Below are positions 14,861 to 25,430 of a stretch of 64,000 nucleotides of DNA, in pieces. This DNA comes from Trichopria drosophilae. Its lineage: Eukaryota; Arthropoda; Insecta; Hymenoptera; Diapriidae. The translations under genes were made by a program, and so were the position numbers. Under the pieces are notes generated by a model. The model had not been told where the DNA came from. It searched no databases and worked only from the letters and a program-made list of their open reading frames with translations. The stretch spans positions 207,078,001 through 207,142,000 of the forward strand of contig CM059583.1 in NCBI GenBank assembly GCA_030407085.1, read 5' to 3'. Position 1 is the first letter of the stretch; each line of letters begins with the position of its first letter.

Positions 14861-16058
14861 GGGGAGAGTCACTAGTTGAGACGGGTTCTGTTTTTTAGCT
14901 GCAACTTTTTAATGGGTAAAAGAATTTTAAAAATACAAAGATCATTTGAAAGGTAATTAAAATACGCAACTTTTTGGGAATATGAAATAATGTTTTGACC
15001 ATCCGAAAGAATTTTATGATCAATTGTGTAAAGACGTATTTTTATGAAAAATTGACACTAGTTGTGAGACAGTAAACAAGATTTATTAAAATTTGAAAAA
15101 TATGTAACATAACTACCATTAATATAAATAAAACATTATTTTAATTTATTTTAAAGGTTTTCTGTCTTCTTCATCCATATCGCTGTCGCAATGTATACAT
15201 TTAAATTGCTTTTGTAGATATATCAAAAATTACGAGAAAACGAGCCAGTATATCAATAAAATATCATTATATTTAACAATTGGAAGGAATAAAGACGTGA
15301 TAAATACTTAATGAATTTCATTGCGAAGCAACAATGAGAACAATTTTTTCTTAACCGCTGACATTTAAACTATATTAAGTATTAACTAGGCGTGATGGTT
15401 CGTAGATATGAAAGTAAATAAAAATAAACAAATACGTGTATGCATCTCGAGCTTGAATATAAGCTTCTGTATAACTATAAAATAATAAAACATTAAGAAA
15501 TTTTGAATATTATCGTCTCAGAATTGGTTAACTATTATAAACTGAAACACGCATTTGTGCATTTCTATTTATTTTCATATCGAAAAACAGTCACGCCAAG
15601 TAAATACTTAATATAGTTTAACATCATAAATATATAATGACAATACTTTGTTATTGTAAAGGGTTTAAAAATCGATTTCTAGCAAAGAGAAAAGTTTCTC
15701 ATAACTAAAATTTGACAATATTTTTAAAATGCCAAAAAAAAGTAAATTTTAACTGCAAATTAACAAAATGGAATGTCGCATCGTGAAATATGAACGAAAC
15801 AATAATAGAAAATGGACTGTACTTACCTTTTTCAATTAATTGAATTTGTAAATTATTAATTTGGCACCAATCAATAATTAGATTTCTTAAATGATTTTGT
15901 ACACATGTTGAGAACTAATATAAGAAATATGATTAACAGCTTCAGTGTTTTTGGAATAACTGCCTTGCATTAAAAGAAAAGATTACACCTTAACAAATCA
16001 AATTGTTTACGTTTCGTGTTGAGAATAATTGCCTGTCTCACAACTAGTGACTGTCCCC
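14861..16058. mobile_element. 1.2-kb TIR element with TA target site
   Basis: Left end GGGGAGAGTCACTAGTTGAG and right end (reversed) GGGGACAGTCACTAGTTGTG are inverted copies flanked by TA at 14859-14860 and 16059-16060. The interior has no transposase frame, so it is non-autonomous. A second, smaller inverted pair sits inside at about 15364-15622. Confidence 0.7.
15364..15622. mobile_element. Nested palindromic MITE, about 260 bp
   Basis: The outer arms are inverted copies: AAACTATATTAAGTATTAAC on the left against GTAAATACTTAATATAGTTT on the right, followed inward by AGGCGTG against CACGCC. The match continues for about 80 bp per arm with mismatches. It lies wholly within the 14861-16058 element and is presumably a later insertion. 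Confidence 0.6.
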
Positions 16059-16239
16059 TATAGTACTTTTTAATTTACTCTTGGCTACCCTACATAAAAA
16101 AATCATATTTAGTAAGACTGATACCCACCAATAAAAGCAAAAACTAAAATTATGATAAATAAAAACTAAGGATCGAAAGATGTTCGCATATGCATCGTGA
16201 CATCATCGAGAAAACGTGCGTCCCTAGAAGATGTTGAGG

Positions 16240-16794
16240 CCGTCGTTAAGAAATGACCGACGACAGGCAGAAGCCGGCATAAATGACGTGTAAATTTTTC
16301 TGGGGGGGCCTTTTCAAGATTTGGAGGTTAGGTCGGGGGCAAAAGTACCGCCCCTGCGGGGGCTCGCTGCAGGTTTTGGGATGGTGATTCGACAAAAAGC
16401 TGATAATAAACCCGTCCCGTTGGGGAAACCCTCTCTGGGGATTTTTGTGGGTATGACGGCATCTCGTGTCGAATCGGACGCGTGCCCGTCTGCCCAAAAC
16501 CGAACGGAAACCACTTACGACGCGACGTCCGACAGGGGGGGGGGGGGGAATGGGGGGGCCTTTTTTTTCCACTCTCCTCATTTGCTGATGCAATAACTCG
16601 TGATCGCTGGCTCGCACCGGTTTTCACCTTTTTGCCCAGCGGAAAACGACACAGTCGTCTCCCGAGGCGCAGAGAGGAAAGACCTGTGCTGCTAAACGCG
16701 CTAAAACAGTCATTCGAACCACCGGGTCCAAGGAAGACATGTACTTTGTCGCATTGCACAACTATATATTGTATACTCTCTGGTATTGTTCGAA
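16240..16794 (+). promoter_or_regulatory. GC-rich block, candidate second ImpL2 promoter (P2)
   Basis: A second isolated GC/CpG-rich block in the long intron, with G-runs near 16300 and 16536-16547. A TATATATT word lies at about 16763. It is followed by a short exon candidate with a consensus donor at 16869. Open frames of 60-180 codons on both strands here overlap each other and look compositional. Promoter function is inferred from composition and from the exon that follows. Confidence 0.4.
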
Positions 16795-16868
16795 TTTCCA
16801 AGCGAATCGAGAGAAGATTAATAGGTGAACTTCTTAAACCGCTGCTCTTATCCAAGCGAATCATGAAG
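16795..16868 (+). other. ImpL2: Candidate alternative ImpL2 first exon with in-frame ATG
   Basis: The segment ends ATG AAG|GTGAGT, with ATG at 16863-16865 and the donor GT at 16869. Joined to the acceptor at 20365 it reads ATG AAG ATG CAC, in phase with the main start, so a transcript from here would add Met-Lys to the signal peptide. The upstream edge is a guess from TATA spacing. Confidence 0.4.
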
Positions 16869-19800
16869 GTGAGTCCTAAAACTTCAGTTGACGTGACTTT
16901 TTTTCAAAGTGCAACTTTTTTTTTTCTTCAGTGTTAAAACGTACAATTTTCCTTGGACTGGAACCATCTTCTTAATTTTTGACATTTATACCAGTTTTTC
17001 ATTCTATATCTTCTGGCTAATAGCCAATTTTAGTGTTTCAAAGTGGGTTCTTGAATTTCGCCGCATTCGTCAAACGATTTCATGGGCATTTTATGAAATT
17101 TGAAACTAGACTTCTTCTGAAATTTAAAAAAAAAATTATTTTTAGATATGATTCGACTTTTTCAAAATTAAGTGTTATTTGCATCAGATTTTTTGAGTTT
17201 CTTTTCACGTGACGGTGAACTTCTTCTCATGACAGTTCCGTCGCATCGTAAAAAAATGTAGTCTTAAAAATTTACATTTATCTGTCATTCGTTTCGCTTT
17301 AAAAAATCATAATTTTTGCTTATTTTTTAATGTGAATTTATTAAACAGTATTTTATCTTGGAATTTTCAAATTTTATTTCGTCAAGAAGTTTATTTCAGA
17401 AACATAGAGAAACTCGGTATTAAAAAAAAATACTTTTTTTAGAAAAAACTTTTATATTTACTTGTATTCAATTTTATTTTTTATATACATTGTTTTATGG
17501 ATATAGAAATCAGTAAACTTTTCTTTTTTTAATTCTATTTTTTATTGAACATTTTTTTAAAATAAAATGTCTGGTAACACTTGAACCTACATCCTTCAGT
17601 TAATTGTTAAACTTTTTTTCAAAATTAGGACCAATTACAGAACTCGAACATTCACCTAATAAATAATAACTATAATTTATCCTGTTTTATATTTAATCTA
17701 TTTAGTAGTAGCAAAATAAGTGTTTAAAATAAAAGTGATAAATTGCCACTTAAATAAATGACTCACTCACATTTGTTTAATATTATGAAATACATTTTGA
17801 AACAAATCATTTCGAAATCCAAAAAATCTTAGCTTCTTTAATACCAGAGAATAATTTATTAAAAATGATTTCCGACCAAAAATTCAGTTTTATCGCGCCG
17901 GCCCATTATAGAATCTCGTTACGTGGATCATTTGCTGATTTCCAGAAATTGCTGCATGGAAATTGCAAATATTTTGAGTACCTCGTTACTGATGTATGCA
18001 TCTTTAAAGCGGAACTTATTCCCGAATTATGCGATTTTAGCGAAATGTGTTTTATGACAGCTTTTTTTCTAGCGTTACATCAGTCGTGAATTATTTTTAG
18101 CCATAAAATACTACCTCAAAATCCTACATTCAAATTTAGATCTGACAGTTTATCGAAATCGCGTTATTAATGTAGTTTATGCCCATATTTTTAGTAGCTT
18201 ACAAATTCATTCTTTTAAGTCGTTGTATATTGTTTTTAGTGTCATAAACTGTTTGTATAAAATCGGCTGATACAATTTAGTGTTAAACATTTCTTTAGAA
18301 CATTTCCTGAATTAATCATTTTTAGTTATCGTAACACATAACCTCTATAAAAAATAATTGTGGTTCTATAACAATTCTGTAAAGAAACTATAATAAATTG
18401 TATTGATGCAGTCGAATAATTAAAATATAGTTTGACTTTATGACCAATTGAAAATCCCCAATTAAAAAATGTTGCCAATTACTGAAATAAATTCTGTAAA
18501 ACATTTAAAATTAAATAAACACATAAATTTCCGGCAGATAAAAAATATTATGTTACTCGGGTATAACATGTTTTATGCATTACTAAAACTTGAACCCCTT
18601 ATAATGGAATCAGAATCCAACTTCGATATCAGGAATCACGAGCGCCTCTTGTAGTATCTAGCGGCGACAAACGGTACTAATTTTTTGTTTCAGTTGCTTC
18701 ATATTCAGAGACTTGCATAAACGTGTACATGAAATAATAAAACATTTGTATTTTCTATAAATTGATTAGAGTATAAAACCACTTGAAAAGGCCGCGTTAA
18801 AAAGTTTTTTAAAATGAAAATTTCTAAGTGGTTGCATTTGCCTCGAATTAATTTAAAGATAATGCATGAATAAATATTTTAATAATTTTCGGAATTTAAT
18901 GCAGAGATAATGCACACATTTTAATATCATATCGTATAATTCATTGACAAGAGTCTCTTATTAAACCCTGACGCACTGTTATATTTTATTATTTATCATT
19001 AAACGAATAATCGTCGCCATACTTTTAATAAATATTATATATCGTACAATACACTATAATCAATATCAACGTATCATATAAAACATTATACAATACAATG
19101 CATCGCACGACATTAACGCCCAAACGGCAATTGCTTACAACCAACGTAAATGTGCGATAAATCGCATTCTACATATATACACACAGATGTGCTGTGGTTT
19201 CATGGAACAATCGGAATGCGAAGTCGATTAAATTTTTCAATTCAGGTCCCGAAGTCTAATGTTTGGATAATTTCTTTTTTTAACGAAATCGTTGGCTGCC
19301 GAAAAATGAAAATTTGAAATTTACTCGACACTTAAACCGATCATTTGTTGCAATAATTGCACGCATGGAAATTAACTTTTCTCATTTCCGGTGGCATCAT
19401 TAATTTTCTTTTACGATCGAAAAAGCATTGCTTATGTACAACTTACAAATTAAATATAACCTTGGAAAAGACTACAATATAGTGTGATTTTCTTAAGGTT
19501 CCCCGTTTATTGGATACCCGTTTCTTACCTTTTCAACTTTGGAAAATTTCGGCACCAAAAGTGCCGAATTCTCACGCTTTCTTACAAATTTCAGATGCAT
19601 TATATTTCGAGGTATTTCAAGCGTTTTTTGAGATACGCTTTTTGTGTGACTAAGATATTGTCTTATACATTTTACAATCTACTGTCTTGCTCGGAAGCTT
19701 TACAAGTCTGTAACTACTTAGAAAAAAAAAAACAGTTCACAATATTGTTACCGAACTGGAGATCGACGTATACATATTACTAATTTTTTGGAGGTTTTTT

Positions 19801-20365
19801 CAGTGTGATAAATCATACGTAATCGCATATGTACATGTTGTCATAGAATGGTGAAACCCATTTTTGTACAACATAAGTTTCGTAATAATTCTTTAATAAC
19901 TTATATATATTTTTTCCATAGCTTTTATAAATCACATATATAGAATATATACAGTGAAGTAAAAGTAGGGCTCGAATTGTATATAATCTAAAAAATATTA
20001 GGTCGTGTTTTTGAAATTGTTTGAATTATAGAAATAAAAGATTTCTGTGTGTGAAAAGTCGTATATACCACAGTTGTGTAGCCATTAGTTATTCCTAATT
20101 TTTAAAACTATCGTATGTGTTTATATTATCGTTCTGCATAGTTGATCATGATTAGTATTAATGTGTCTTGATTTTACACAATAAATCTTGATTTGTTCTC
20201 GTAGAGTTCTATATCAAGTACCCAATCCTTATCACTAATATTTCTTTTTATATAAACGGATGACCGAGTTTCGCTATTATTTTTTCACCTACCATTATTA
20301 GGGTATTATTGGCCTAATTTTTCTATACCTTTACATAACAACGTTTTATTACATTGTTTTTCCAG
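16869..20365 (+). other. ImpL2 first intron, distal part; no gene seen
   Basis: AT-rich intron sequence. Open frames at 17865-18089 and 19484-19783 have no recognisable domains or splice partners. A non-repetitive patch at about 18960-19400 has more CG dinucleotides than its surroundings and could be a regulatory element. Confidence 0.45.
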
Positions 20366-20560
20366 ATGCACAGAATAGAGTCTGCTTATTTGGTGGCCAT
20401 CGTACTGTCGGTCGTTTCGACGCTGGCGTATGGAAGTCCCTTCAGTATCACCAGGTCGATGCAGGACGTCGATCAGGATTCCCTCCAAGATGGTAGCGAT
20501 TATTCCCAAGAGTCACGCGAAACCCAGTCAAATCTTGTCTTGCCAAGCAAGCAAAAATCG
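20366..20560 (+). CDS. ImpL2: ImpL2 coding exon 1 (signal peptide and linker)
   Basis: The acceptor TTTTTCCAG ends at 20365, immediately before ATG CAC AGA. The exon has 65 codons and ends in phase 0 at TCG|GTAAGT. It encodes MHRIESAYLVAIVLSVV..., a clear signal peptide, then an acidic, serine-rich linker. An in-frame ATG at 20354 lies before the acceptor, inside the intron, so it is not used. Confidence 0.85.
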
Positions 20561-23500
20561 GTAAGTACACGTGTAAATTGCACTAATTATTTCAATGAAA
20601 AAAAAAACTAGACACAAAATGATTAAATAAAGTAATGAACATTCGTAAATCATCGAAATTAGTACAAAAAGCCAGATGAAAGATGAAAATGCAAAAATGA
20701 TTAAATAATAATTTTGTTTTAAAGAAATGCGTATTTTAGTGTGTGGAATTTTACTTTATTTTAGATTTTATTGTATATGTGCCAATTCGGATTTTAATGT
20801 ACAAACCTTTTACCTCGTCGAAGATTCATTTTGATAATAGGACCCCGAATCTAGATTAAAAATGTCGAACACAAAAAATTAACATATGAAAATTGTACAA
20901 AATGTACTACACAAATTTAACCCACTAGAGCCGAATATTACCGAGACAATTAATTTCGTAGTACATTTGATTTAGAAAAATAAATGTTAATATGAGTATT
21001 TGGCCTCCAAAGGGTTAATTCCAAGTAAAATTTTTTAAATTCAATTTTTATGTGTAATAAGAAAGTTTGCATTGTTTAAAATAAGATACAACTGAAATGA
21101 GGAAAATAATAAAGTTGCTTAAACGTAAAAGCGATAGAAGAGAAAATGCGGGAAATAAAAATGAACAACATTAAAACAATGACACACAACATTTTTTATA
21201 TTCTACTTCTATAAATATATCTACACTAGATTTTACTCAAACTAGCTGAAATAAATGTCACTAATCTACTTGTTTTTTAATTCGTTAATAACTCCAGGTT
21301 TAATAATTTGTCTTTTTTTATTTTTAGAGTCATCCATTGTTTATAAAATATGTGCGCATAGTGGAAAGTCCAGCCGCACACGTGACAGTAACAAGGGGGT
21401 AAGTTAAATAATTTTATTTATGTTTACTTTCACGTTAAAAAAAAAATTAAATAACAAAAAATGTTTAATTTTAGGCATCGGCTAGAGTTGAAATGCAGAG
21501 TAGCTGGTAATCCACCTCCAAGGATTTACTGGATCAAGGGAGAAAATCCTAGCAAACAGGTAAATTAAACATAAAATAAAACGTATTAAACAATCAGAAA
21601 TTACCAACTTCTTGGAGTGTCATAAAATTTTTAAAAGCAATTGGTTTTATCGTAGAGCGTTGCCAAATAGTTTCACTTTTCTGAAATGAAGAATTGCAAA
21701 AATTGAATATAATAAATTAGTTTTCAAAAGTAATAAAATGTAACATTTTTGCAATTATTCTTGCACGTAAATTCTTTTAAAATTGAGTGCATTCACATAC
21801 GATTATCAAGTATGAAATTCTATCATACTGCTTAATACGGTACACGAGAAAACGACAGAAACACGATATATAAGCAAGATTATCGTAATGGAATTTGATT
21901 AAAGGCACATTTTTTCTAATAGCAGCATTACATCATTTAATTTCCGCTAGAATCGTTAAAATTATAAAATTAAATTTAGCAACGTAAACGTAATATTTCA
22001 TGATCATGTAATATTTCATGATCATGTGAAACGTGGTTTAATATTTATAAAATAATTTATTTTTCAGGTTGAAGCACTAGAAAGAGAAAGCGTTGCCGAC
22101 GCTTCATACACGGCGATATCGGTCGAAATTTCCAAACTAGTAATCGAATGCGTGACGCCTGAAGATGAAGGGCTGATCCATTGTGTAGGAATCTCTGGCG
22201 ACAATATCCAGATATCATCGCCCACGGTACTTCATGTAAAAGGTACGCCTTTGCATTTTGAAATTACAAATTGATACGTTCAATCCAATCACTTCCCTGA
22301 ACCTGATGAAGAATACGCCCTCGCTTTTCAATTCACCTCTTCTGACAAATTCATATTCTTGGAAACGAGAATTTATCACAGAGGTTAAACAGTTTAATTT
22401 CAAACGTTGGAAACTGACGGTTCTTTAATTGTTTTTCCTTTTAATCACGACCCTGACATTGTAATATTATTCCTATCGATAAATAATCAAAGTAAATAAT
22501 TCCTTTTTATGCGCAGAAGGAACATCGTCATACTTTTTTTTGAAATCTCGAACAAACAGAATGTTAGCATTTTTGAAATTCCATTATATTTGTATAAATT
22601 GTGATAATGGTTATTGAGAATTCGATAAACCTATGGCTACTGGCTACTTTTCATAACTGCGTAGTAATTTGCAGGTTCCAAAGTACAATCTAGAATTCTG
22701 TGATAATTCGGAAAGAATTTCATCAAAGTCACGTTTTTAAAACTAGTTTTCATAAACACTCTATTAATTAATCACCGGTGAAATATGTCATTTATCGTCA
22801 GTTTTTTGCGTTTTTTCTAAGTGGTTATTGACATTTATTATTCATGGCGTAATTATTTTTTTAAGTCGAAGTAAAGTGATGAAAGTGTTTTTAACATTTC
22901 GTTTGATATTTTCCAACTAAAATTCCTAACCTAAGTTTTTCATTAAATTCTCATAACTCAAATCGTAAACGTAGAAAATGGTTCTAAAAGAGGTCAGATG
23001 CGTCACGTGAGATCTTTATCACCTACAGCTCAGAAAAAGCTCATAAAGTCATCTGATTTCTTTTAGAACACATTCAGACATTCAAACATAGTTCAGAATG
23101 ATCTCATAATGTGTTCTATAAGTAATCAGTCATTTCTGAAGTAATTTAAAGATATAATCTGAACTCGGAGGCAAAATTTAAAGATATTTGAGGTTATGTT
23201 TACGGCCATTTTAAATTATGACATGTTCCATTCATTTTGATACGACATAAAAATGTCATCTTTCTGACTTCAGTTCAATAAAGTTGAGAGGAAACCTTAA
23301 AATAAGAAAGGGGTCCAATATATTCCTTGTTCGAAATATTAAAATAAAGAGAGACTCCTGGAAATTGACGAAATTTTTTTGTCTTTTTTTAGGAAATAGT
23401 AACGGAACATACGAAAACGACTGCATAGCACCGACACTTCCGGTTGTGACCAGGCACCGGCCGGTGTTCATATCGGAAATCGGTTCATCGATCGTTCTGC

Positions 23501-24857
23501 CATGTGAAGCGACGGGGAATCCCCGTCCACACACGACGTGGGTGGATGGTGACAATTCCATAATCGAAGGACGAAAACGATTCACGATTGGTGCAGATGG
23601 TAGCCTAATGATCTCCGAAATCACATTCTCGGATCTGGACGTCTACAAATGCATGGTCAAGTCAAAATTGGGCAGCGACTCGGCCCGATCGTTCGTTTAT
23701 CCGGCAGCGAAGGTAAAGGGCCAGTTTAAACGATTCATTGAGCTAATTCAACGATTCATGCCATAGCACGAACCTCAATAGGAAAAATAGAAACCGCCTC
23801 GTCGAGACAAAGACTGTTTTTAACTTTTACTCCTAAGCCGATTGCGATCGTAAACCTTCTCAATGCCACGCTACATAGGAAATCAAATTCAACTCATGAT
23901 TATTTATTATCTGGATATATGCAACGCGTCATCGTGGCCACCCTCGGTTCATTTCGTGTTTCACGTTACATGTGTATCATTATTTCTCATTATTTAAGCG
24001 TAGCTAATTGTGTTTTAGATGTACGTTAAGCTCACTATTTATGTTTAAATAATTATCGAAGAAATATTTATTAATTTATTCGAATGATCCTTGTAAACTT
24101 GTCGCAAATAAAACGAACTTGGTTCGAAATTTCAATCTAAAATTATTCATTTTCCATCTCTAACTAACGTATTTCTACTAGTTTGGCTAAAAATTTAATA
24201 TAACCTTCAAAATCGCATCTTGCTTATAAACTTTAAATATCAAACATTAATTCTTCTCTGCGCGTTTAAATAAACTCTCTTGTTTACGATGTCTAACATT
24301 CGGAGGATATTTAGCTAACATTTAGTGGTAATTTTAACAGGAATTTTAGACAGTTTTTTGTTTGTATGTGTCCTTGGAATTTGTTAATGCATATCTCGGT
24401 ATCCTTATAGCAGCACGGTTATACAAATTCAAAATATCAGAAAATCATGAAATCCAGATCATCATAGTTGTTCAATGTCTGTAATGTTCTATGTCTGTAA
24501 AGTTCAATGTCTGTAAAGTTCAATGTCTGTAAAATAACGTTTAAATATTTATAAAAAATATTATAATAAGCATCTTGTAAAATAGGTTGTGCGACAAAAA
24601 GCAATAACATTTTTCATACAACATCAAATCACACACTACACTACAGATTACAATATCGCTGATGATCAAAGTGCCTAAAACTACTTAAAAAGCGTTTTTG
24701 TGTATAACAAGACGACGTATTACACTATCACATTTTCTACGTATACATATCATTTCATGACTATTGGTCGCATAAAAAAGTACACATTTTGAGCACCTAA
24801 CCAAAAACGAAACACCTATTTCAGGAAGCGAATGCGAGACTGCTGAACCGCCTCTAG
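20366..24857 (+). CDS. ImpL2: ImpL2, secreted two-Ig insulin-binding antagonist (six coding exons)
   Basis: Neural/ectodermal development factor IMP-L2 family: secreted proteins that bind insulin-like peptides and dampen insulin signalling; ecdysone-inducible in Drosophila. The joined exons encode 292 residues. Residues 1-24 form a signal peptide (hydrophobic core LVAIVLSVVSTLA, likely cut after AYG). Ig domain 1 spans about 72-175 with Cys96, Trp108 and Cys156 (EDEGLIHC). Ig domain 2 spans about 190-280 with Cys213, Trp225 and Cys262 (DLDVYKC). Two extra cysteines, 145 and 186, match the family's additional pair. N179 in an NGT sequon may be glycosylated. All splice phases agree. The C-terminal exon choice is uncertain: reading through the donor at 23713 instead gives a 299-residue protein ending at 23766. 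Family identity is confident from the two-Ig layout and the FVYPA-type end. Confidence 0.88.
20921..21014. mobile_element. 94-bp TTAA-flanked mini-element (piggyBac-like ends)
   Basis: It is flanked by TTAA at 20917-20920 and 21015-21018, opens CCCACTAGAGCCGAATA and closes TATTTGGCCTCCAAAGGG, so the ends are imperfect inverted copies. The TTAA target plus CCC...GGG ends match the other palindromic elements here. It lies in the second ImpL2 intron (between coding exons 1 and 2). Confidence 0.6.
21328..21398 (+). CDS. ImpL2: ImpL2 coding exon 2
   Basis: Acceptor TTTTTAG before 21328, donor GTAAGT at 21399. It encodes SHPLFIKYVRIVESPAAHV and runs into the first Ig strand. It ends in phase 2 and pairs with the single leading base of the next exon. 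Confidence 0.85.
21475..21559 (+). CDS. ImpL2: ImpL2 coding exon 3 (Ig1 first cysteine)
   Basis: Acceptor TTTTAG before 21475, donor GTAAAT at 21560. It encodes HRLELKCRVAGNPPPRIYWI..., the typical Ig pattern of Cys, then NPPP, then Trp. It ends in phase 0. Confidence 0.88.
22068..22242 (+). CDS. ImpL2: ImpL2 coding exon 4 (Ig1 C-terminal half)
   Basis: Acceptor TTTTTCAG before 22068, donor GTACGC at 22243. It encodes VEALERESVADASYTAISVE through CVTPEDEGLIHCVGISG, including Ig1's second cysteine, and ends in phase 1. Just upstream the intron holds an 18-bp direct duplication (about 21991-22027). Confidence 0.87.
22981..23069. repeat. 89-bp hairpin with 20-bp arms
   Basis: GTTCTAAAAGAGGTCAGATG at 22981-23000 is repeated inverted, with two mismatches, at 23050-23069. 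It is probably a tiny palindromic MITE remnant in the ImpL2 intron; no target duplication is visible. Confidence 0.6.
23393..23712 (+). CDS. ImpL2: ImpL2 coding exon 5 (Ig2)
   Basis: A long polypyrimidine acceptor ends at 23392. The exon encodes GNSNGTYENDC through the complete second Ig domain to SFVYPAAK. A donor, AAG|GTAAAG at 23713, ends it in phase 0. If that donor is ignored the frame continues 17 codons to a TAG at 23764-23766. Confidence 0.87.
24107..24112 (+). terminator. Poly(A) signal AATAAA (for read-through ImpL2 form)
   Basis: AATAAA about 340 bp after the read-through stop at 23766. It would serve the 299-residue form if the donor at 23713 is not used. Confidence 0.35.
24471..24537. 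repeat. Short tandem repeat, about 18-bp unit
   Basis: Four copies of a unit close to AGTTCAATGTCTGTAA, diverging slightly in the first two. It lies in the last ImpL2 intron or the long 3' UTR. Confidence 0.8.
24825..24857 (+). CDS. ImpL2: ImpL2 candidate terminal coding exon
   Basis: The acceptor CCTATTTCAG ends at 24824. Joined in phase to exon 5 it reads K-EANARLLNRL-stop, the stop being at 24855-24857. The exon continues as a UTR of less AT-rich sequence than the flanking intron until AATAAA at 25409, which supports a real terminal exon. The short tail itself is not a diagnostic motif, so the choice over read-through is an inference. Confidence 0.55.
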   Translation, partial: EANARLLNRL

Positions 24858-25430
24858 ACAAACAAATCGCAGAAGAAGTTCCGACGGCTACATCCCAGCG
24901 ATTTCTCTGTACCACCCACGCTGCTGTGCGAACCCGGGAACGAAACAAAAAAAAAACTGCGACGAATCATCTAGTCACTAAGCGTTGATTGCCTGTGTTT
25001 TTTTTTTAAGTTCGGTAAAGCAAGCTCTCGATAACTTAATTGTCGCTTGAGACGAACAGCATAAAATGAAATCCTTGTGTACATTCCGTTCAGCGCACGT
25101 ACGAATGCGATGTCAGACGACATAACGCGTTCGCAGGATATATTGTTTCCACGAAACTATCAAACTTTCATCCTCCGATTTTGATTCGAAAATACCCCAA
25201 AAATTATATCGCCAAGAATATCGCGAATCCAAGGACACAAGCAAAAAAAAAATTAATTGTAGCATAGAAATTGCGTTTCAGAATCGTCGTACTGTCGCTC
25301 GCTGTGGTTCCTATAGACTTATTGTAAAAAAAAAATAAATTATGTGTACTGGCTTCCTCGAGTGTGAGAAAGACTGGATAAATATGAACGAAAGTATGTG
25401 AATGATACAATAAATTAATTTTCGCCCGAA
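24858..25430 (+). other. ImpL2: Candidate ImpL2 3' UTR
   Basis: A stretch of balanced composition between the stop at 24857 and the AATAAA at 25409-25414, contrasting with AT-rich DNA on both sides. No coding frame is credible inside it. Confidence 0.45.
25409..25414 (+). terminator. Poly(A) signal AATAAA, end of ImpL2
   Basis: AATAAA at the right edge of the UTR-like block that follows the terminal exon; composition drops back to intergenic soon after. Confidence 0.5.

Noticed and set aside
16246..16937. Open frames of 64-178 codons on both strands
   Set aside because: Same reason: a GC-rich block where stops are rare, with mutually overlapping frames and no family resemblance.
17865..18089. 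74-codon frame in the ImpL2 intron
   Set aside because: No recognisable domain, no splice partners, no promoter; plausible by chance.
24471..24537. CRISPR-like array
   Set aside because: Units of about 18 bp are contiguous without spacers in a eukaryotic genome; a plain tandem repeat.
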